This document shows positions 23,502-32,135 of a DNA stretch of 64,000 nucleotides, piece after piece; position 1 is the first letter of the stretch, and every line of letters starts with the position of its first letter. A program made the translations under genes and the position numbers. The notes beneath the pieces were generated by a model. It did not search any database. It was not told where the DNA came from and saw only the letters and a program-made list of their open reading frames with translations. The stretch comes from Lachnospiraceae bacterium UBA3804 (GTDB lineage Bacteria > Bacillota > Clostridia > Lachnospirales > Lachnospiraceae), in the NCBI GenBank assembly GCA_002368665.1, contig DFEK01000005.1, positions 116,868 through 180,867 of the forward strand, given 5' to 3'.

Positions 23502-24338
23502 ATGTTAAGACTTGGTGAAATTCAGGAACTGAAAGTGGTAAAAAAGGTTGACTTCGGCGTATATCTTGCCGAAGCGGGAGGTGATCCGGAGGAGAAGGTT
23601 TTACTGCCCAAATCCCAGATCCCCGCAGACCTTGCCGTTGGCGGAAGCATTAAATGCTTTCTTTATAAGGATTCCAAGGACAGGCTGATCGCTACGGTAA
23701 ATACACCGAAGCTGACGCTTGGAGAGGTCGGAAAATGCAGGGTTGCGAGCGTGACCAAGATCGGTGCGTTCCTTGAGTGGGGACTGGAGAAGGATCTTTT
23801 TCTGCCCTTCCATGAACAGACCTTCCGCGTAAAACCGGGCGATGAAGTTTTGGTTGCTTTATACATTGATAAAAGTTCCAGGCTCTGCGCGACGATGAAG
23901 ATCTACCATTATCTGGTCAAGGAAAGCCCCTACCAGATGGAGGATAAGGTCGAGGGAACCTTATATGAGATCAGCGATAATTTCGGAGCATTTGTTGCGG
24001 TGGATGACAAATATTCTGCACTGATTCCCAAAAGAGAGTTTACGAAAGATATTCCGGTGGGCAGCCATATTTCGGCCCGCGTGGTGGAGGTCAAGGAAGA
24101 CGGTAAATTAACCCTGGCGATCCGCGAGAAGGCCTATATGCAGATTGCATCCGACTCGGATCTGGTCATGAAGGCAATCGAAAGCTATGACGGAGTTTTA
24201 CCGTTCAACGACAAAGCCTCACCCGAAACCATCCGCAGAGAGATGAACATGAGCAAGAACGAGTTCAAGCGCGCTGTCGGAAACCTTCTTAAAATGGGCA
24301 AGATCGAGATTACGGAGAAAAGCATTCGGAAAATGTAA
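23502..24338 (+). CDS. CvfB/YitL-like S1 RNA-binding protein
   Basis: A 278-residue protein matching the CvfB layout: consecutive S1-like OB folds (LGEVGKCRVASVTKIGAFLEWGLEKDLFLPF; DKVEGTLYEISDNFGAFVAVDDKYSALIP) and a C-terminal winged helix (LPFNDKASPETIRREMNMSKNEFKRAVGNLLKMGKIEI). CvfB proteins influence virulence gene expression in staphylococci, probably by binding RNA. The exact target is unknown. An AAAAGGACGG-type site lies ~10 nt before the ATG. It is the last gene of the peptidase-feoAB operon. Confidence 0.88.
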   Translation: MLRLGEIQELKVVKKVDFGVYLAEAGGDPEEKVLLPKSQIPADLAVGGSIKCFLYKDSKDRLIATVNTPKLTLGEVGKCRVASVTKIGAFLEWGLEKDLFLPFHEQTFRVKPGDEVLVALYIDKSSRLCATMKIYHYLVKESPYQMEDKVEGTLYEISDNFGAFVAVDDKYSALIPKREFTKDIPVGSHISARVVEVKEDGKLTLAIREKAYMQIASDSDLVMKAIESYDGVLPFNDKASPETIRREMNMSKNEFKRAVGNLLKMGKIEITEKSIRKM

Positions 24339-24354
24339 TAAAGAGTTAACATAA

Positions 24355-24402
24355 CATAAATCTATGGTTTTCGGACAAAAGCCATAGATTTATGAATTTT
24401 TA
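24355..24402 (+). terminator. Intrinsic terminator after the cvfB-like gene
   Basis: The stem CATAAATCTATGG (24355-24367) with CCATAGATTTATG (24382-24394) is followed by AATTTTTA. Confidence 0.88.
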
Positions 24403-24447
24403 CCAATAAAATATCAAATACTTGTGGATTTTTACTTCAAATTGTAG

Positions 24448-24507
24448 TACAATGGCAAACGGGGTATGTTATGTTGACGAAAATGCCGGCATCGTATTTG
24501 GCATTTT
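24448..24507 (+). promoter_or_regulatory. Putative -10 and leader hairpin of the PucR-type gene
   Basis: TACAAT (24448-24453) is a likely -10 with no good -35. Within the leader, AAAATGCC (24480-24487) pairs with GGCATTTT (24500-24507), 18 nt before the start. No T-tract specific to termination is present. Confidence 0.4.
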
Positions 24508-24525
24508 GCTTAAGGGGGTACAGAT

Positions 24526-25614
24526 ATGATTTCCAGTCAGATTCTCCAAAATTCCATCGATGAGATGAAACGCATCTCACGTATGGATTTATGCGTTACG
24601 GATACGGAAGGAAAAGTGGTAGCCACCACGGCTTCGTTCCAGACCAACTACACGCAGGCAGTGGAGGAATTTGTGAAGTCTCCTGCGGACAGCCAGGAGA
24701 TCCAGAGCAATCAGTATTTCAAAATTTATGACGATCAGCAGCTCGAGTACATCGTCATCTGCTCCGGCGTGGGCGAGAACACCTACGTGGTCGGCAAGAT
24801 GGCGGCCTTCCAGATCCAGAGTCTGGTCGTGGCGTACAAAGAGCGTTTTGATAAGGACAACTTTATCAAAAACCTGCTTTTGGACAATCTGCTTTTGGTG
24901 GATATCTACGGCAGGGCCAAAAGACTGCACATCCAGACGGATGTCAGAAGAGTCTGCTTAATTGTGGAAAACGACAACGGCAAAGACATCAACTGCTTAG
25001 ACCAGGTAAAGGATTTCCTCGGAAACGACAAGAAGGAATTCGTTACCGCGGTTGATGAGAACAATGTGGTTGTTGTCAAAGATTTAACCGAAGAGAATGA
25101 AGCGCAGGATATCGAGCGCATGGCAGGGGATATCGTAAATTACTTAAAGAAGGAAGGTATGCCCCATGTCCGTATCGCATACGGTACGCCCGTAAACGAG
25201 ATCAAGGACGTAAGCCGCTCCTATAAGGAAGCCAAGATGGCACTCGATGTCGGAAAAATCTTCTTCGATGACAGATCCGTGATTGCTTACGGACAGCTCG
25301 GAATCGGACGTTTGATTTATCAGCTTCCCATTCCTCTTTGCAAGATGTTCATTAAGGAAATCTTCGACGGTAAGAGCATGGATGATATCGATGAAGAAAC
25401 GCTTGCGACCATCAACAAATTCTTTGAGAATTCGCTGAATGTTTCCGAGACGTCCAGACAGCTTTTCATCCATCGTAACACGCTTGTTTACCGTTTGGAT
25501 AAATTACAGAAAACAACGGGGCTCGATCTTCGTATTTTCGAAGATGCCATCACGTTCAGGATCGCCCTGATGGTAGTTCGCTACATGAACTACATGGAGA
25601 ATGTAGAATACTAA
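24526..25614 (+). CDS. PucR/CdaR-type transcriptional regulator
   Basis: A 362-residue regulator. The N-terminal ~140 residues resemble the sugar-diacid recognition domain (MDLCVTDTEGKVVATT... YIVICSGVGENTYVVGKMAAFQIQ). The middle contains a GGDEF-like degenerate core (YGTPVNEIKDVSRSYKEAKMALDVGKIF), typical of the family. The C-terminus is the PucR helix-turn-helix: FFENSLNVSETSRQLFIHRNTLVYRLDKLQKTTGLDL. The inducer is unknown, and no sugar-acid catabolic genes are adjacent. It lies directly before ftsEX, 29 nt upstream of ftsE, which would allow readthrough into the division operon. Confidence 0.85.
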   Translation: MISSQILQNSIDEMKRISRMDLCVTDTEGKVVATTASFQTNYTQAVEEFVKSPADSQEIQSNQYFKIYDDQQLEYIVICSGVGENTYVVGKMAAFQIQSLVVAYKERFDKDNFIKNLLLDNLLLVDIYGRAKRLHIQTDVRRVCLIVENDNGKDINCLDQVKDFLGNDKKEFVTAVDENNVVVVKDLTEENEAQDIERMAGDIVNYLKKEGMPHVRIAYGTPVNEIKDVSRSYKEAKMALDVGKIFFDDRSVIAYGQLGIGRLIYQLPIPLCKMFIKEIFDGKSMDDIDEETLATINKFFENSLNVSETSRQLFIHRNTLVYRLDKLQKTTGLDLRIFEDAITFRIALMVVRYMNYMENVEY

Positions 25615-25642
25615 TCAATTCAAAGCAAAAAAGGAGAATTGC

Positions 25643-26383
25643 ATGGCACCCAAAAAGAAAGGCAGAGAAAAAGGTGATGATTCCGCAAAGAACGTCATCT
25701 ATCTGGAGAACGTAAATATCGCCTACTCCGATGCGAACGGTGTACCGGCGCTTATGAATGTCAATTTGAAAATCAAAAAGGGAGAGTTTGTCTTCATCGT
25801 GGGTGACTCCGGTTCCGGTAAGTCCACCTTGATCAAACTTCTGTTAAGAGAGCTTACGGCAGATTCCGGAAGAGTCATCGTAAACGGATATGACTTGGGC
25901 AGCATGCGCCATTCCAAGGTGCCGAAGTTTAGAAGAAGTCTGGGCGTAGTCTTCCAGGATTTCCGTCTTTTAAAAGACAGAAACATCTATGACAATGTTG
26001 CATTCGCACAGAGAATCATTATGCGTCCGGAGCGCGAGATCCGCAAAAATGTTCCGACCATGCTTTCCTTAGTCGGCCTTGCAGGCAAATACAAAGCAAA
26101 ACCCAAGCAGCTTTCCGGTGGTGAGCAGCAGCGTGTGGCAGTAGCCCGTGCACTTGTAAACCGCCCGACCATTCTGCTTGCGGACGAGCCGACCGGTAAC
26201 CTGGACTACAGAAATACCAACGACATCATGAAACTTCTCGAGAAGGTTAATGAGAACGGAACGACCGTTGTCGTTGTAACCCATAACAGAGATATCGTAA
26301 ACGAAATGCAGAAGCGTGTAATTACACTTAAGCAGGGCGTTATTGTAAGCGACGAGAAGAAGGGGGCATATATCGATGATTAA
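25643..26383 (+). CDS. ftsE: Cell division ATP-binding protein FtsE
   Basis: A 246-residue ABC ATPase. Walker A GDSGSGKSTL lies near residue 53, the signature LSGGEQQR near 158, and Walker B ILLADEPTGNLD near 177. FtsE sits under FtsX and couples ATP hydrolysis to activation of wall hydrolases at the septum. The short basic N-terminal extension (MAPKKKGREKGDD) is slightly unusual. AAAGGAG precedes the ATG. The stop overlaps the ftsX start by 8 nt. Confidence 0.95.
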   Translation: MAPKKKGREKGDDSAKNVIYLENVNIAYSDANGVPALMNVNLKIKKGEFVFIVGDSGSGKSTLIKLLLRELTADSGRVIVNGYDLGSMRHSKVPKFRRSLGVVFQDFRLLKDRNIYDNVAFAQRIIMRPEREIRKNVPTMLSLVGLAGKYKAKPKQLSGGEQQRVAVARALVNRPTILLADEPTGNLDYRNTNDIMKLLEKVNENGTTVVVVTHNRDIVNEMQKRVITLKQGVIVSDEKKGAYIDD

Positions 26384-27266
26384 CACATTCTTTTACTCCC
26401 TTGGTCAGGGAATCAAAAACATATTCCGTAACAAGTGGTTTACACTCGCGTCTTTAGCAACGATTTCCGCCTGCCTTTTCGTATTCGGTATTTTCGTTGC
26501 GGTAGTCTTTAACGTAAACCATATCGTAAAAACCGTTGAGGAAGGTGTATCCGTTACCGTTTACTTCAACGAAGGCATTGAGCAGGAGAGAATCGACCAG
26601 ATTCAGGATCTGGTTTCCAAGCGCCCCGAAGTATATCGCTGCGATTTTATTTCCGCAGACGAAGCATGGGCGGAATTTTCCAAGAAACTCGGTGAGAATG
26701 CGGAAGGATTTACCGAAAACCCGCTGGCTGATTCCGAGAACCTGCAGATTTACTTAAACGATGTTTCCAAGCAGGCAGATCTGGTTAAGTACTTAGAGAG
26801 CGTGGAAGGCATCCGTAAGATCAACAAATCCGAGCTTACCGCCAACACGTTAAGCGGTGTAAAAAGCGTTGTAACATATGTATCTATTGGTATGATTATC
26901 TTGCTGCTTGCAGTATCCATCTTCCTGATCAGCAATACCGTAACCATCGGTATTTCCGTTCGTAAAGAAGAGATTACAATCATGAAGTACATCGGTGCGA
27001 CCGACTTCTTCGTTCGTGCGCCGTTCGTGTTCGAAGGTATGATCATCGGTTTAATCGGTGCGGCCATTCCGGTTATTGTACTGTATGTGCTTTACAATAC
27101 CGCATTTGATTTCTTACGAAACAATTTCTCGTTCTTAAACGATTATATTTCTTACGTACCGGCATCCGAGGTATTTATGTACCTGGCTCCGATCTCCATC
27201 ATTATCGGTGTGGGCATCGGTTTCTTCGGATCGTTCTTTACCGTAAGAAAGCACCTTCGCGTTTGA
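26376..27266 (+). CDS. ftsX: Cell division protein FtsX
   Basis: A 296-residue membrane partner of FtsE with four helices. A first helix follows the N-terminal FRNKWFTLASLATISACLFVFGIFVAVVF. A ~110-residue extracellular loop (about 45-160), which in the family binds the hydrolase or its activator, comes next. Three C-terminal helices surround VRKEEITIMKYIGATDFFVRAPFVFEGM, the cytoplasmic coupling segment. It is translationally coupled to ftsE. The next gene is an M23-domain coiled-coil protein, the expected extracellular target. Confidence 0.95.
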   Translation: MINTFFYSLGQGIKNIFRNKWFTLASLATISACLFVFGIFVAVVFNVNHIVKTVEEGVSVTVYFNEGIEQERIDQIQDLVSKRPEVYRCDFISADEAWAEFSKKLGENAEGFTENPLADSENLQIYLNDVSKQADLVKYLESVEGIRKINKSELTANTLSGVKSVVTYVSIGMIILLLAVSIFLISNTVTIGISVRKEEITIMKYIGATDFFVRAPFVFEGMIIGLIGAAIPVIVLYVLYNTAFDFLRNNFSFLNDYISYVPASEVFMYLAPISIIIGVGIGFFGSFFTVRKHLRV

Positions 27267-27317
27267 TATAAGGCAATTGGAATCAGGGAAACAATATGTT
27301 TTAATCCGGGGGACAGG

Positions 27318-28553
27318 ATGAAAAGAAAACAGATTGGGAAAAAAATAGCGAAAACCGTAACGGCCGTAACGCTGGCTGCAATCCTTGCAATCAACATTAC
27401 ACCGGGTATTGCCAAGGCGGACACCACGTCGCAGATCCAGCAGAGCATTGCGGACAAGCAGGCTCAGATCAAGGCGGCGCAGGATGAGAAAAATGCTATC
27501 AAGGCGAACATCACCAATGTCCAGAATATCAAAAAGCAGCTGGAAAAGAGCCGTAACGACCTTTCCGCATTCGTAACACAGCTCGATAACAATGTCTCTG
27601 ATATCGAGGATAAGATCTCGCAGTTAAACGATGATATCGACAAGAAGACGAAAGAGATCGACCAAAGCCGTAAGGAACTCGAGGAAGCCGAAAGAGTCAA
27701 GGCGGAGCAGTATGCCGCCATGAAAAAAAGAGTCAAAGCACTCTACGAGCAGGGCGATGATTATTATCTGGAACTTCTGATCACCGCACACGGATTCGGC
27801 GATTTCTTAAACAACATGGAAAATATCAATAAGCTTGCCGATTACGACAGCAGAATGTATGCGCAGTATCAGCAAACCGTTGATTATACCACAGCCTGCA
27901 AGGAAAAGTTAGAGGCCGAGGAGGCTGTTTTGGAAGAAACCAAACAGGCGGCGGAAGACGAGAAGAAGGCAGTGGAAGAACTGATCGCCCAGAAAGAGCA
28001 GGAGATTGCTGCATATCAGTCCGATATTAACAACAAGGAAGCAGCCATTAAGTCATATGAAAACGACCTGGCCGTATGCAACTCGGTTATCTCCGAACTG
28101 GAGAAAGCCGTTGCTGCGGAAAGAGCAAAGCTTAACGTAAACCGCAGTTATGACGGAGGCATGTTCTGCTGGCCGGCTCCTTCTTTTACCAGAGTATCCA
28201 GTGAATACGGATATCGTACCCATCCGATCCTGGGTGTGCAGAAATTCCACACCGGAGTTGACCTTGCGGCACCCGGCGGAAGCGACATCCTTGCGGCATA
28301 TGACGGAGCGGTGGTTGCCGCTGCATATAACTCCAGTATGGGTAATTATGTTATGATCGATCACGGCGGAGATTTGTATACGATCTACATGCATGCTTCC
28401 AAACTTTTGGTAAGCGCCGGACAGAATGTTTCGAAAGGACAGAGAATCGCACTTGTCGGAACGACCGGAAGCTCCACCGGAAACCACCTTCACTTCACGG
28501 TTCGTTTAAACGGACAGTATGTATCACCCTGGAACTACATTCCGCATCCGTAG
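27318..28553 (+). CDS. Secreted M23 peptidoglycan hydrolase with coiled coil (FtsEX effector type)
   Basis: A 411-residue exported protein. The signal peptide ends near residue 32 (ITPGIAKADTT). Long coiled coils (residues ~35-125 and ~180-265) match the FtsX-interacting region of EnvC/PcsB-like proteins. The C-terminal M23 LytM domain has the metal ligands H and D in GYRTHPILGVQKFHTGVDLAAP and the HLHF motif near the end. It cleaves peptide cross-bridges or activates another hydrolase. Because both zinc-ligand segments are complete it is probably itself catalytic. Location 51 nt after ftsX supports function with FtsEX. Confidence 0.9.
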   Translation: MKRKQIGKKIAKTVTAVTLAAILAINITPGIAKADTTSQIQQSIADKQAQIKAAQDEKNAIKANITNVQNIKKQLEKSRNDLSAFVTQLDNNVSDIEDKISQLNDDIDKKTKEIDQSRKELEEAERVKAEQYAAMKKRVKALYEQGDDYYLELLITAHGFGDFLNNMENINKLADYDSRMYAQYQQTVDYTTACKEKLEAEEAVLEETKQAAEDEKKAVEELIAQKEQEIAAYQSDINNKEAAIKSYENDLAVCNSVISELEKAVAAERAKLNVNRSYDGGMFCWPAPSFTRVSSEYGYRTHPILGVQKFHTGVDLAAPGGSDILAAYDGAVVAAAYNSSMGNYVMIDHGGDLYTIYMHASKLLVSAGQNVSKGQRIALVGTTGSSTGNHLHFTVRLNGQYVSPWNYIPHP

Positions 28554-28583
28554 GCCGGGATCATTTAAAGAGATGAACAGTAT

Positions 28584-28605
28584 CGGCCGGGAGACTTCCC
28601 GGCCG
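28584..28605. other. GC-rich hairpin between the M23 and CtpA genes
   Basis: CGGCCGGGA (28584-28592) pairs with TCCCGGCCG (28597-28605) around a short GACT loop. It lacks a T-tract, so it is at best an inefficient terminator or an mRNA-processing or stability element. Confidence 0.45.
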
Positions 28606-28643
28606 CATTATCTATATGGTTTGAAACCAAAGAGGAACATAAA

Positions 28644-30056
28644 ATGGATAGCGATCAGGATAAGCAGATAGAAAGCATCGACTTAAACGATGAGAAACTG
28701 AAGGATTTCGAAGAAGGCAATGTTGAAATTGCCTCCAGCGAAACGTTGGAAGAGAAGAAAGAAGAAAACGGCAAGGGAAGGGGCGTTTTGCTCTTTTTGA
28801 TCGGACTGTTTGCGGGAATCGCCGTAACAACGATCCTTTGCATCTTCTTCGTTCTGATTCCCTGGACCAAGACAAAGAAGCAGCTTGCTGCCGAAGAAGT
28901 TTCCTCTGAGCCTCCTTCGTACGAAACCAAAGTCAATCTGATCAAGAAATACTTAAACACCTATTATTATGAGGACGTTCCCGAAGAGGATATCGAGGAG
29001 GGCATTTACAAAGGTGTCGTCAACGCAACCCACGATAAGTATTCGACCTATTATTCCGCCAAGGAACTGAAGATCCAGAATGAAGGCTGGGAAGGCAAGT
29101 TCTACGGAATAGGTGCTGTTTTATCCTACGATCCCGATAAGGAATATGTTCAGATCGAGGAGGTTGAAGACGGATCGCCCGCAAAGGAAGCGGGTCTTAA
29201 GGCCGGTGATTACATCGTCGAGGTGGACGGTGTGGATATTCAGGGAATGGAGATTACGGAAGTCGTCAGAATGGTCCGCGGTGACGAGGGCACCACGGTG
29301 CATTTATATGTTGCAAGAGACGGAAAGCCCCTGGATTTCGACATCGTAAGAGGAGAGATTAAGTCGACGACGGTTGCGTATGAGAAAATGGACGACGGAA
29401 TCGCATACATTGCGATCAGCTCTTTTGCGGATACGACCGTGGAGTCCTTTAAGGAAGCCGTACAGGAGGCAAAGGATGACGGAGCCAAGGGCGTGATTTT
29501 TGATATCCGCGGAAACGGCGGCGGCGGATTGGATGTAGCCGTAGCCATCTGTCAGGAAATCCTGCCCCAGGGACTGATCGTATATACCCAGGATAAATAC
29601 GGAAACAAGGAAGAGTTTTACTCCGACGGTACGAAGGCATGGGATGTTCCGATGGTGGTCTTAACCGACAAAGGAACTGCATCCGCTTCGGAGATTTTCA
29701 CGGCGGCGCTGAGGGATTTCGGTGTTGCTACGGTGGTTGGAAAGACGACCTACGGCAAGGGCGTATACCAGGTTGTGAAAACCTTTACCGACGGATCTGC
29801 GATCAAACTGACGGCCGGACGTTTCTACTCTCCCAAGGGAGAATGCTTCCATGAGATCGGTATCGAGCCGGATGTGGACATTGAATTTGATGCGGACGCA
29901 TATGTGAAGGACGGAACCGATAGCCAGTTAAATAAAGCGGAAGATGTTTTAAGAGAGAAACTCGGTCTGGATCCGCTTGTAAGGGAAGAGGCAAGTTCCG
30001 AGCAGGCTTCTGAGGAAAGCAGCGAAGATTCTTCCGAGATAACAAGCGAGAAATAA
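28644..30056 (+). CDS. S41-family carboxyl-terminal processing protease (CtpA-like)
   Basis: A 470-residue membrane-anchored serine protease. It has an acidic cytoplasmic N-terminus (residues 1-48), one helix (VLLFLIGLFAGIAVTTILCIFFVLI) and a PDZ domain (VEDGSPAKEAGLKAGDYIVEVDG). The S41 catalytic core has serine in DKGTASASEIF and lysine in KTTYGKGVYQ. The C-terminal tail is Ser/Glu-rich. CtpA proteases trim or degrade extracytoplasmic proteins, including wall hydrolases, so the position behind the M23 gene suggests it may control that enzyme (inference). Confidence 0.92.
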   Translation: MDSDQDKQIESIDLNDEKLKDFEEGNVEIASSETLEEKKEENGKGRGVLLFLIGLFAGIAVTTILCIFFVLIPWTKTKKQLAAEEVSSEPPSYETKVNLIKKYLNTYYYEDVPEEDIEEGIYKGVVNATHDKYSTYYSAKELKIQNEGWEGKFYGIGAVLSYDPDKEYVQIEEVEDGSPAKEAGLKAGDYIVEVDGVDIQGMEITEVVRMVRGDEGTTVHLYVARDGKPLDFDIVRGEIKSTTVAYEKMDDGIAYIAISSFADTTVESFKEAVQEAKDDGAKGVIFDIRGNGGGGLDVAVAICQEILPQGLIVYTQDKYGNKEEFYSDGTKAWDVPMVVLTDKGTASASEIFTAALRDFGVATVVGKTTYGKGVYQVVKTFTDGSAIKLTAGRFYSPKGECFHEIGIEPDVDIEFDADAYVKDGTDSQLNKAEDVLREKLGLDPLVREEASSEQASEESSEDSSEITSEK

Positions 30057-30057
30057 T

Positions 30058-30071
30058 CGAACACATGTTCA
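30058..30071. promoter_or_regulatory. LexA/DinR box upstream of uvrBA
   Basis: CGAACACATGTTCA matches the Gram-positive SOS consensus CGAAC-N4-GTTCG at nine of ten defined positions. It lies 8 bp before the -35 of the uvrB promoter. LexA should repress there until DNA damage. Confidence 0.72.
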
Positions 30072-30079
30072 AAAAATCA

Positions 30080-30108
30080 TAGACAATGGTCAACGGAAAT
30101 GGTATACT
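30080..30108 (+). promoter_or_regulatory. Promoter of uvrBA
   Basis: TAGACA (30080-30085), 17 nt, TATACT (30103-30108), with an extended TGG element. A perfect inverted repeat GGTATAC (30101-30107) and GTATACC (30115-30121) straddles the -10 and start site. Confidence 0.75.
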
Positions 30109-30142
30109 GTTATGGTATACCGTTTTTGTTTGAGGATATAAA

Positions 30143-32131
30143 ATGGCAGAAGAGAAGCAGATATTCAAACTGCATAGCGATTATAAACCGACGGGCGATC
30201 AGCCGCAGGCGATCAAAGCGCTTGTGGACGGATTCAAAGCGGGAAATCAGGTGGAGACGCTGCTTGGAGTCACCGGCTCCGGTAAGACTTTTACGATGGC
30301 AAATGTCATTGCGCAGTTGAATAAGCCTACGCTGATCATTGCGCATAATAAGACTCTGGCGGCGCAGCTTTACTCCGAATTCAAGGAGTTTTTCCCGGAA
30401 AATGCGGTGGAATATTTCGTATCGTACTACGATTATTACCAGCCGGAAGCATATGTTCCGTCTTCGGATACCTATATTGCGAAGGATTCCTCCGTCAATG
30501 ACGAGATCGATAAATTAAGACTTTCCGCGACCGCATCACTGACCGAGAGAAGAGATGTCATTATCGTATCGAGTGTATCCTGTATCTACGGTCTGGGTTC
30601 TCCGGACGATTACATGGGCATGGTATTATCCCTCCGCCCGGGCATGAATAAGGACAGAGACGATGTCATCCGCGGGCTTGTGGCCATGCAGTATGACAGA
30701 AACGATATGGATCTAAACCGCGGTACCTTCCGCGTACACGGCGATACGCTCGAGATCGCACCTGCCGAGAATAACAAAGTCATCTACCGCGTGGAGTTTT
30801 TCGGTGATGAGATCGACCGGATCTCCGAACTCGACCAGGTGACCGGCAAAGTGAATGCGGTTCTTTCGCATGTGGCAATTTTCCCCGCATCCCACTATGT
30901 CATTGCATCGGATAAAATGGCCAAAGCCTGTGATGAGATCGAAGCGGAGTTAAAAGAGCGGGTTGCGTTTTTCAAATCCGAAGATAAGCTTCTCGAAGCG
31001 CAGCGTATTGCGGACCGGACCGGCTTTGATGTAGAGATGCTTCGTGAAACCGGTTTTTGCTCCGGTATCGAGAATTATTCGAGGATTTTAAGCGGAAAGA
31101 AGCCCGGCGAACCGCCCGGATGTCTTCTGGATTTCTTTAAGGACGATTTCTTAATGATCATCGACGAGTCCCATATGACGATTCCGCAGATCGGCGGAAT
31201 GTATCACGGGGACCGCGCCAGAAAGACGACGCTTGTGGAATACGGCTTCCGCTTACCGTCGGCTCTGGATAACAGACCGCTTTCGTTTACGGAGTTTGAA
31301 GATCATATCGATCAGCTTCTGTGCGTTTCCGCAACACCGTCCGTCTATGAGAAGGAGCATGAGATCCTTCGTGCGGAACAGGTGATCCGACCGACCGGCC
31401 TTTTGGACCCCGAAGTTTCGGTTCGTCCGGTGGAAGGACAGATCGACGATCTTGTCGGTGAGATCCGCAAAGAAGTGCAGAATAAGAACAAGGTTTTGAT
31501 CACGACCTTAACCAAGCGTATGGCGGAAGATTTAACCTCTTATCTTGAGAATGTCGATATCCGTGTCAAATACCTGCATTCCGATATCGATACCTTAGAG
31601 CGCGCCGAGATTATCCGTGACCTTCGACTGGATAAATTCGATGTGCTCGTCGGAATCAATTTATTGCGTGAAGGTCTGGATATTCCGGAGATCACGCTGG
31701 TTGCAATCCTCGATGCGGACAAGGAAGGATTCCTTCGAAGCGAGACTTCGCTGATTCAGACCATCGGACGTGCGGCAAGAAATGCGGAAGGCCGTGTCAT
31801 TATGTATGCCGATACGATGACGGATTCCATGAAGGCGGCCATCGATGAGACCAACCGAAGACGCGCCATCCAGATGAAGTACAACGAAGAGAACGGAATT
31901 ACGCCGACTACAATTCAGAAATCCGTCCGCGATTTAATCAGTATTTCCAAGAAAGTGGCATCGGACGAGAAGAAGTTTGAGAAAGATCCCGAATCCATGA
32001 GCAGGGGTGAACTTGAGAAGATGATGAAGAATCTCGAGAAGGCGATGAAGAAAGCTGCGGCACAGCTTGATTTCGAATCCGCTGCGGAACTCAGGGACAA
32101 AATGATAGAAGTCAGAAAGTATTTAAAGTAA
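30143..32131 (+). CDS. uvrB: Excinuclease ABC subunit UvrB
   Basis: A 662-residue damage-verification helicase of nucleotide excision repair. Walker A GVTGSGKT is near residue 42. The beta-hairpin with YYDYYQPEAYVPSSDTYI inserts between the strands at lesions. Helicase motifs follow: DESH (IIDESHMTIPQIGGMY), SATPS, and QTIGRAARN as motif VI. The C-terminal UVR domain (LEKAMKKAAAQLDFESAAELRDKMIEV) binds UvrC. TTGAGGA precedes the ATG. It is 4 nt before uvrA, and the SOS-type box upstream fits known damage induction. Confidence 0.97.
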   Translation: MAEEKQIFKLHSDYKPTGDQPQAIKALVDGFKAGNQVETLLGVTGSGKTFTMANVIAQLNKPTLIIAHNKTLAAQLYSEFKEFFPENAVEYFVSYYDYYQPEAYVPSSDTYIAKDSSVNDEIDKLRLSATASLTERRDVIIVSSVSCIYGLGSPDDYMGMVLSLRPGMNKDRDDVIRGLVAMQYDRNDMDLNRGTFRVHGDTLEIAPAENNKVIYRVEFFGDEIDRISELDQVTGKVNAVLSHVAIFPASHYVIASDKMAKACDEIEAELKERVAFFKSEDKLLEAQRIADRTGFDVEMLRETGFCSGIENYSRILSGKKPGEPPGCLLDFFKDDFLMIIDESHMTIPQIGGMYHGDRARKTTLVEYGFRLPSALDNRPLSFTEFEDHIDQLLCVSATPSVYEKEHEILRAEQVIRPTGLLDPEVSVRPVEGQIDDLVGEIRKEVQNKNKVLITTLTKRMAEDLTSYLENVDIRVKYLHSDIDTLERAEIIRDLRLDKFDVLVGINLLREGLDIPEITLVAILDADKEGFLRSETSLIQTIGRAARNAEGRVIMYADTMTDSMKAAIDETNRRRAIQMKYNEENGITPTTIQKSVRDLISISKKVASDEKKFEKDPESMSRGELEKMMKNLEKAMKKAAAQLDFESAAELRDKMIEVRKYLK

Positions 32132-32135
32132 AACC

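Noticed and set aside
28584..28605. Terminator between the M23 and CtpA genes.
   Set aside because: The hairpin is strong but no T-tract follows (CATTATCTAT), so it was listed only as a hairpin.
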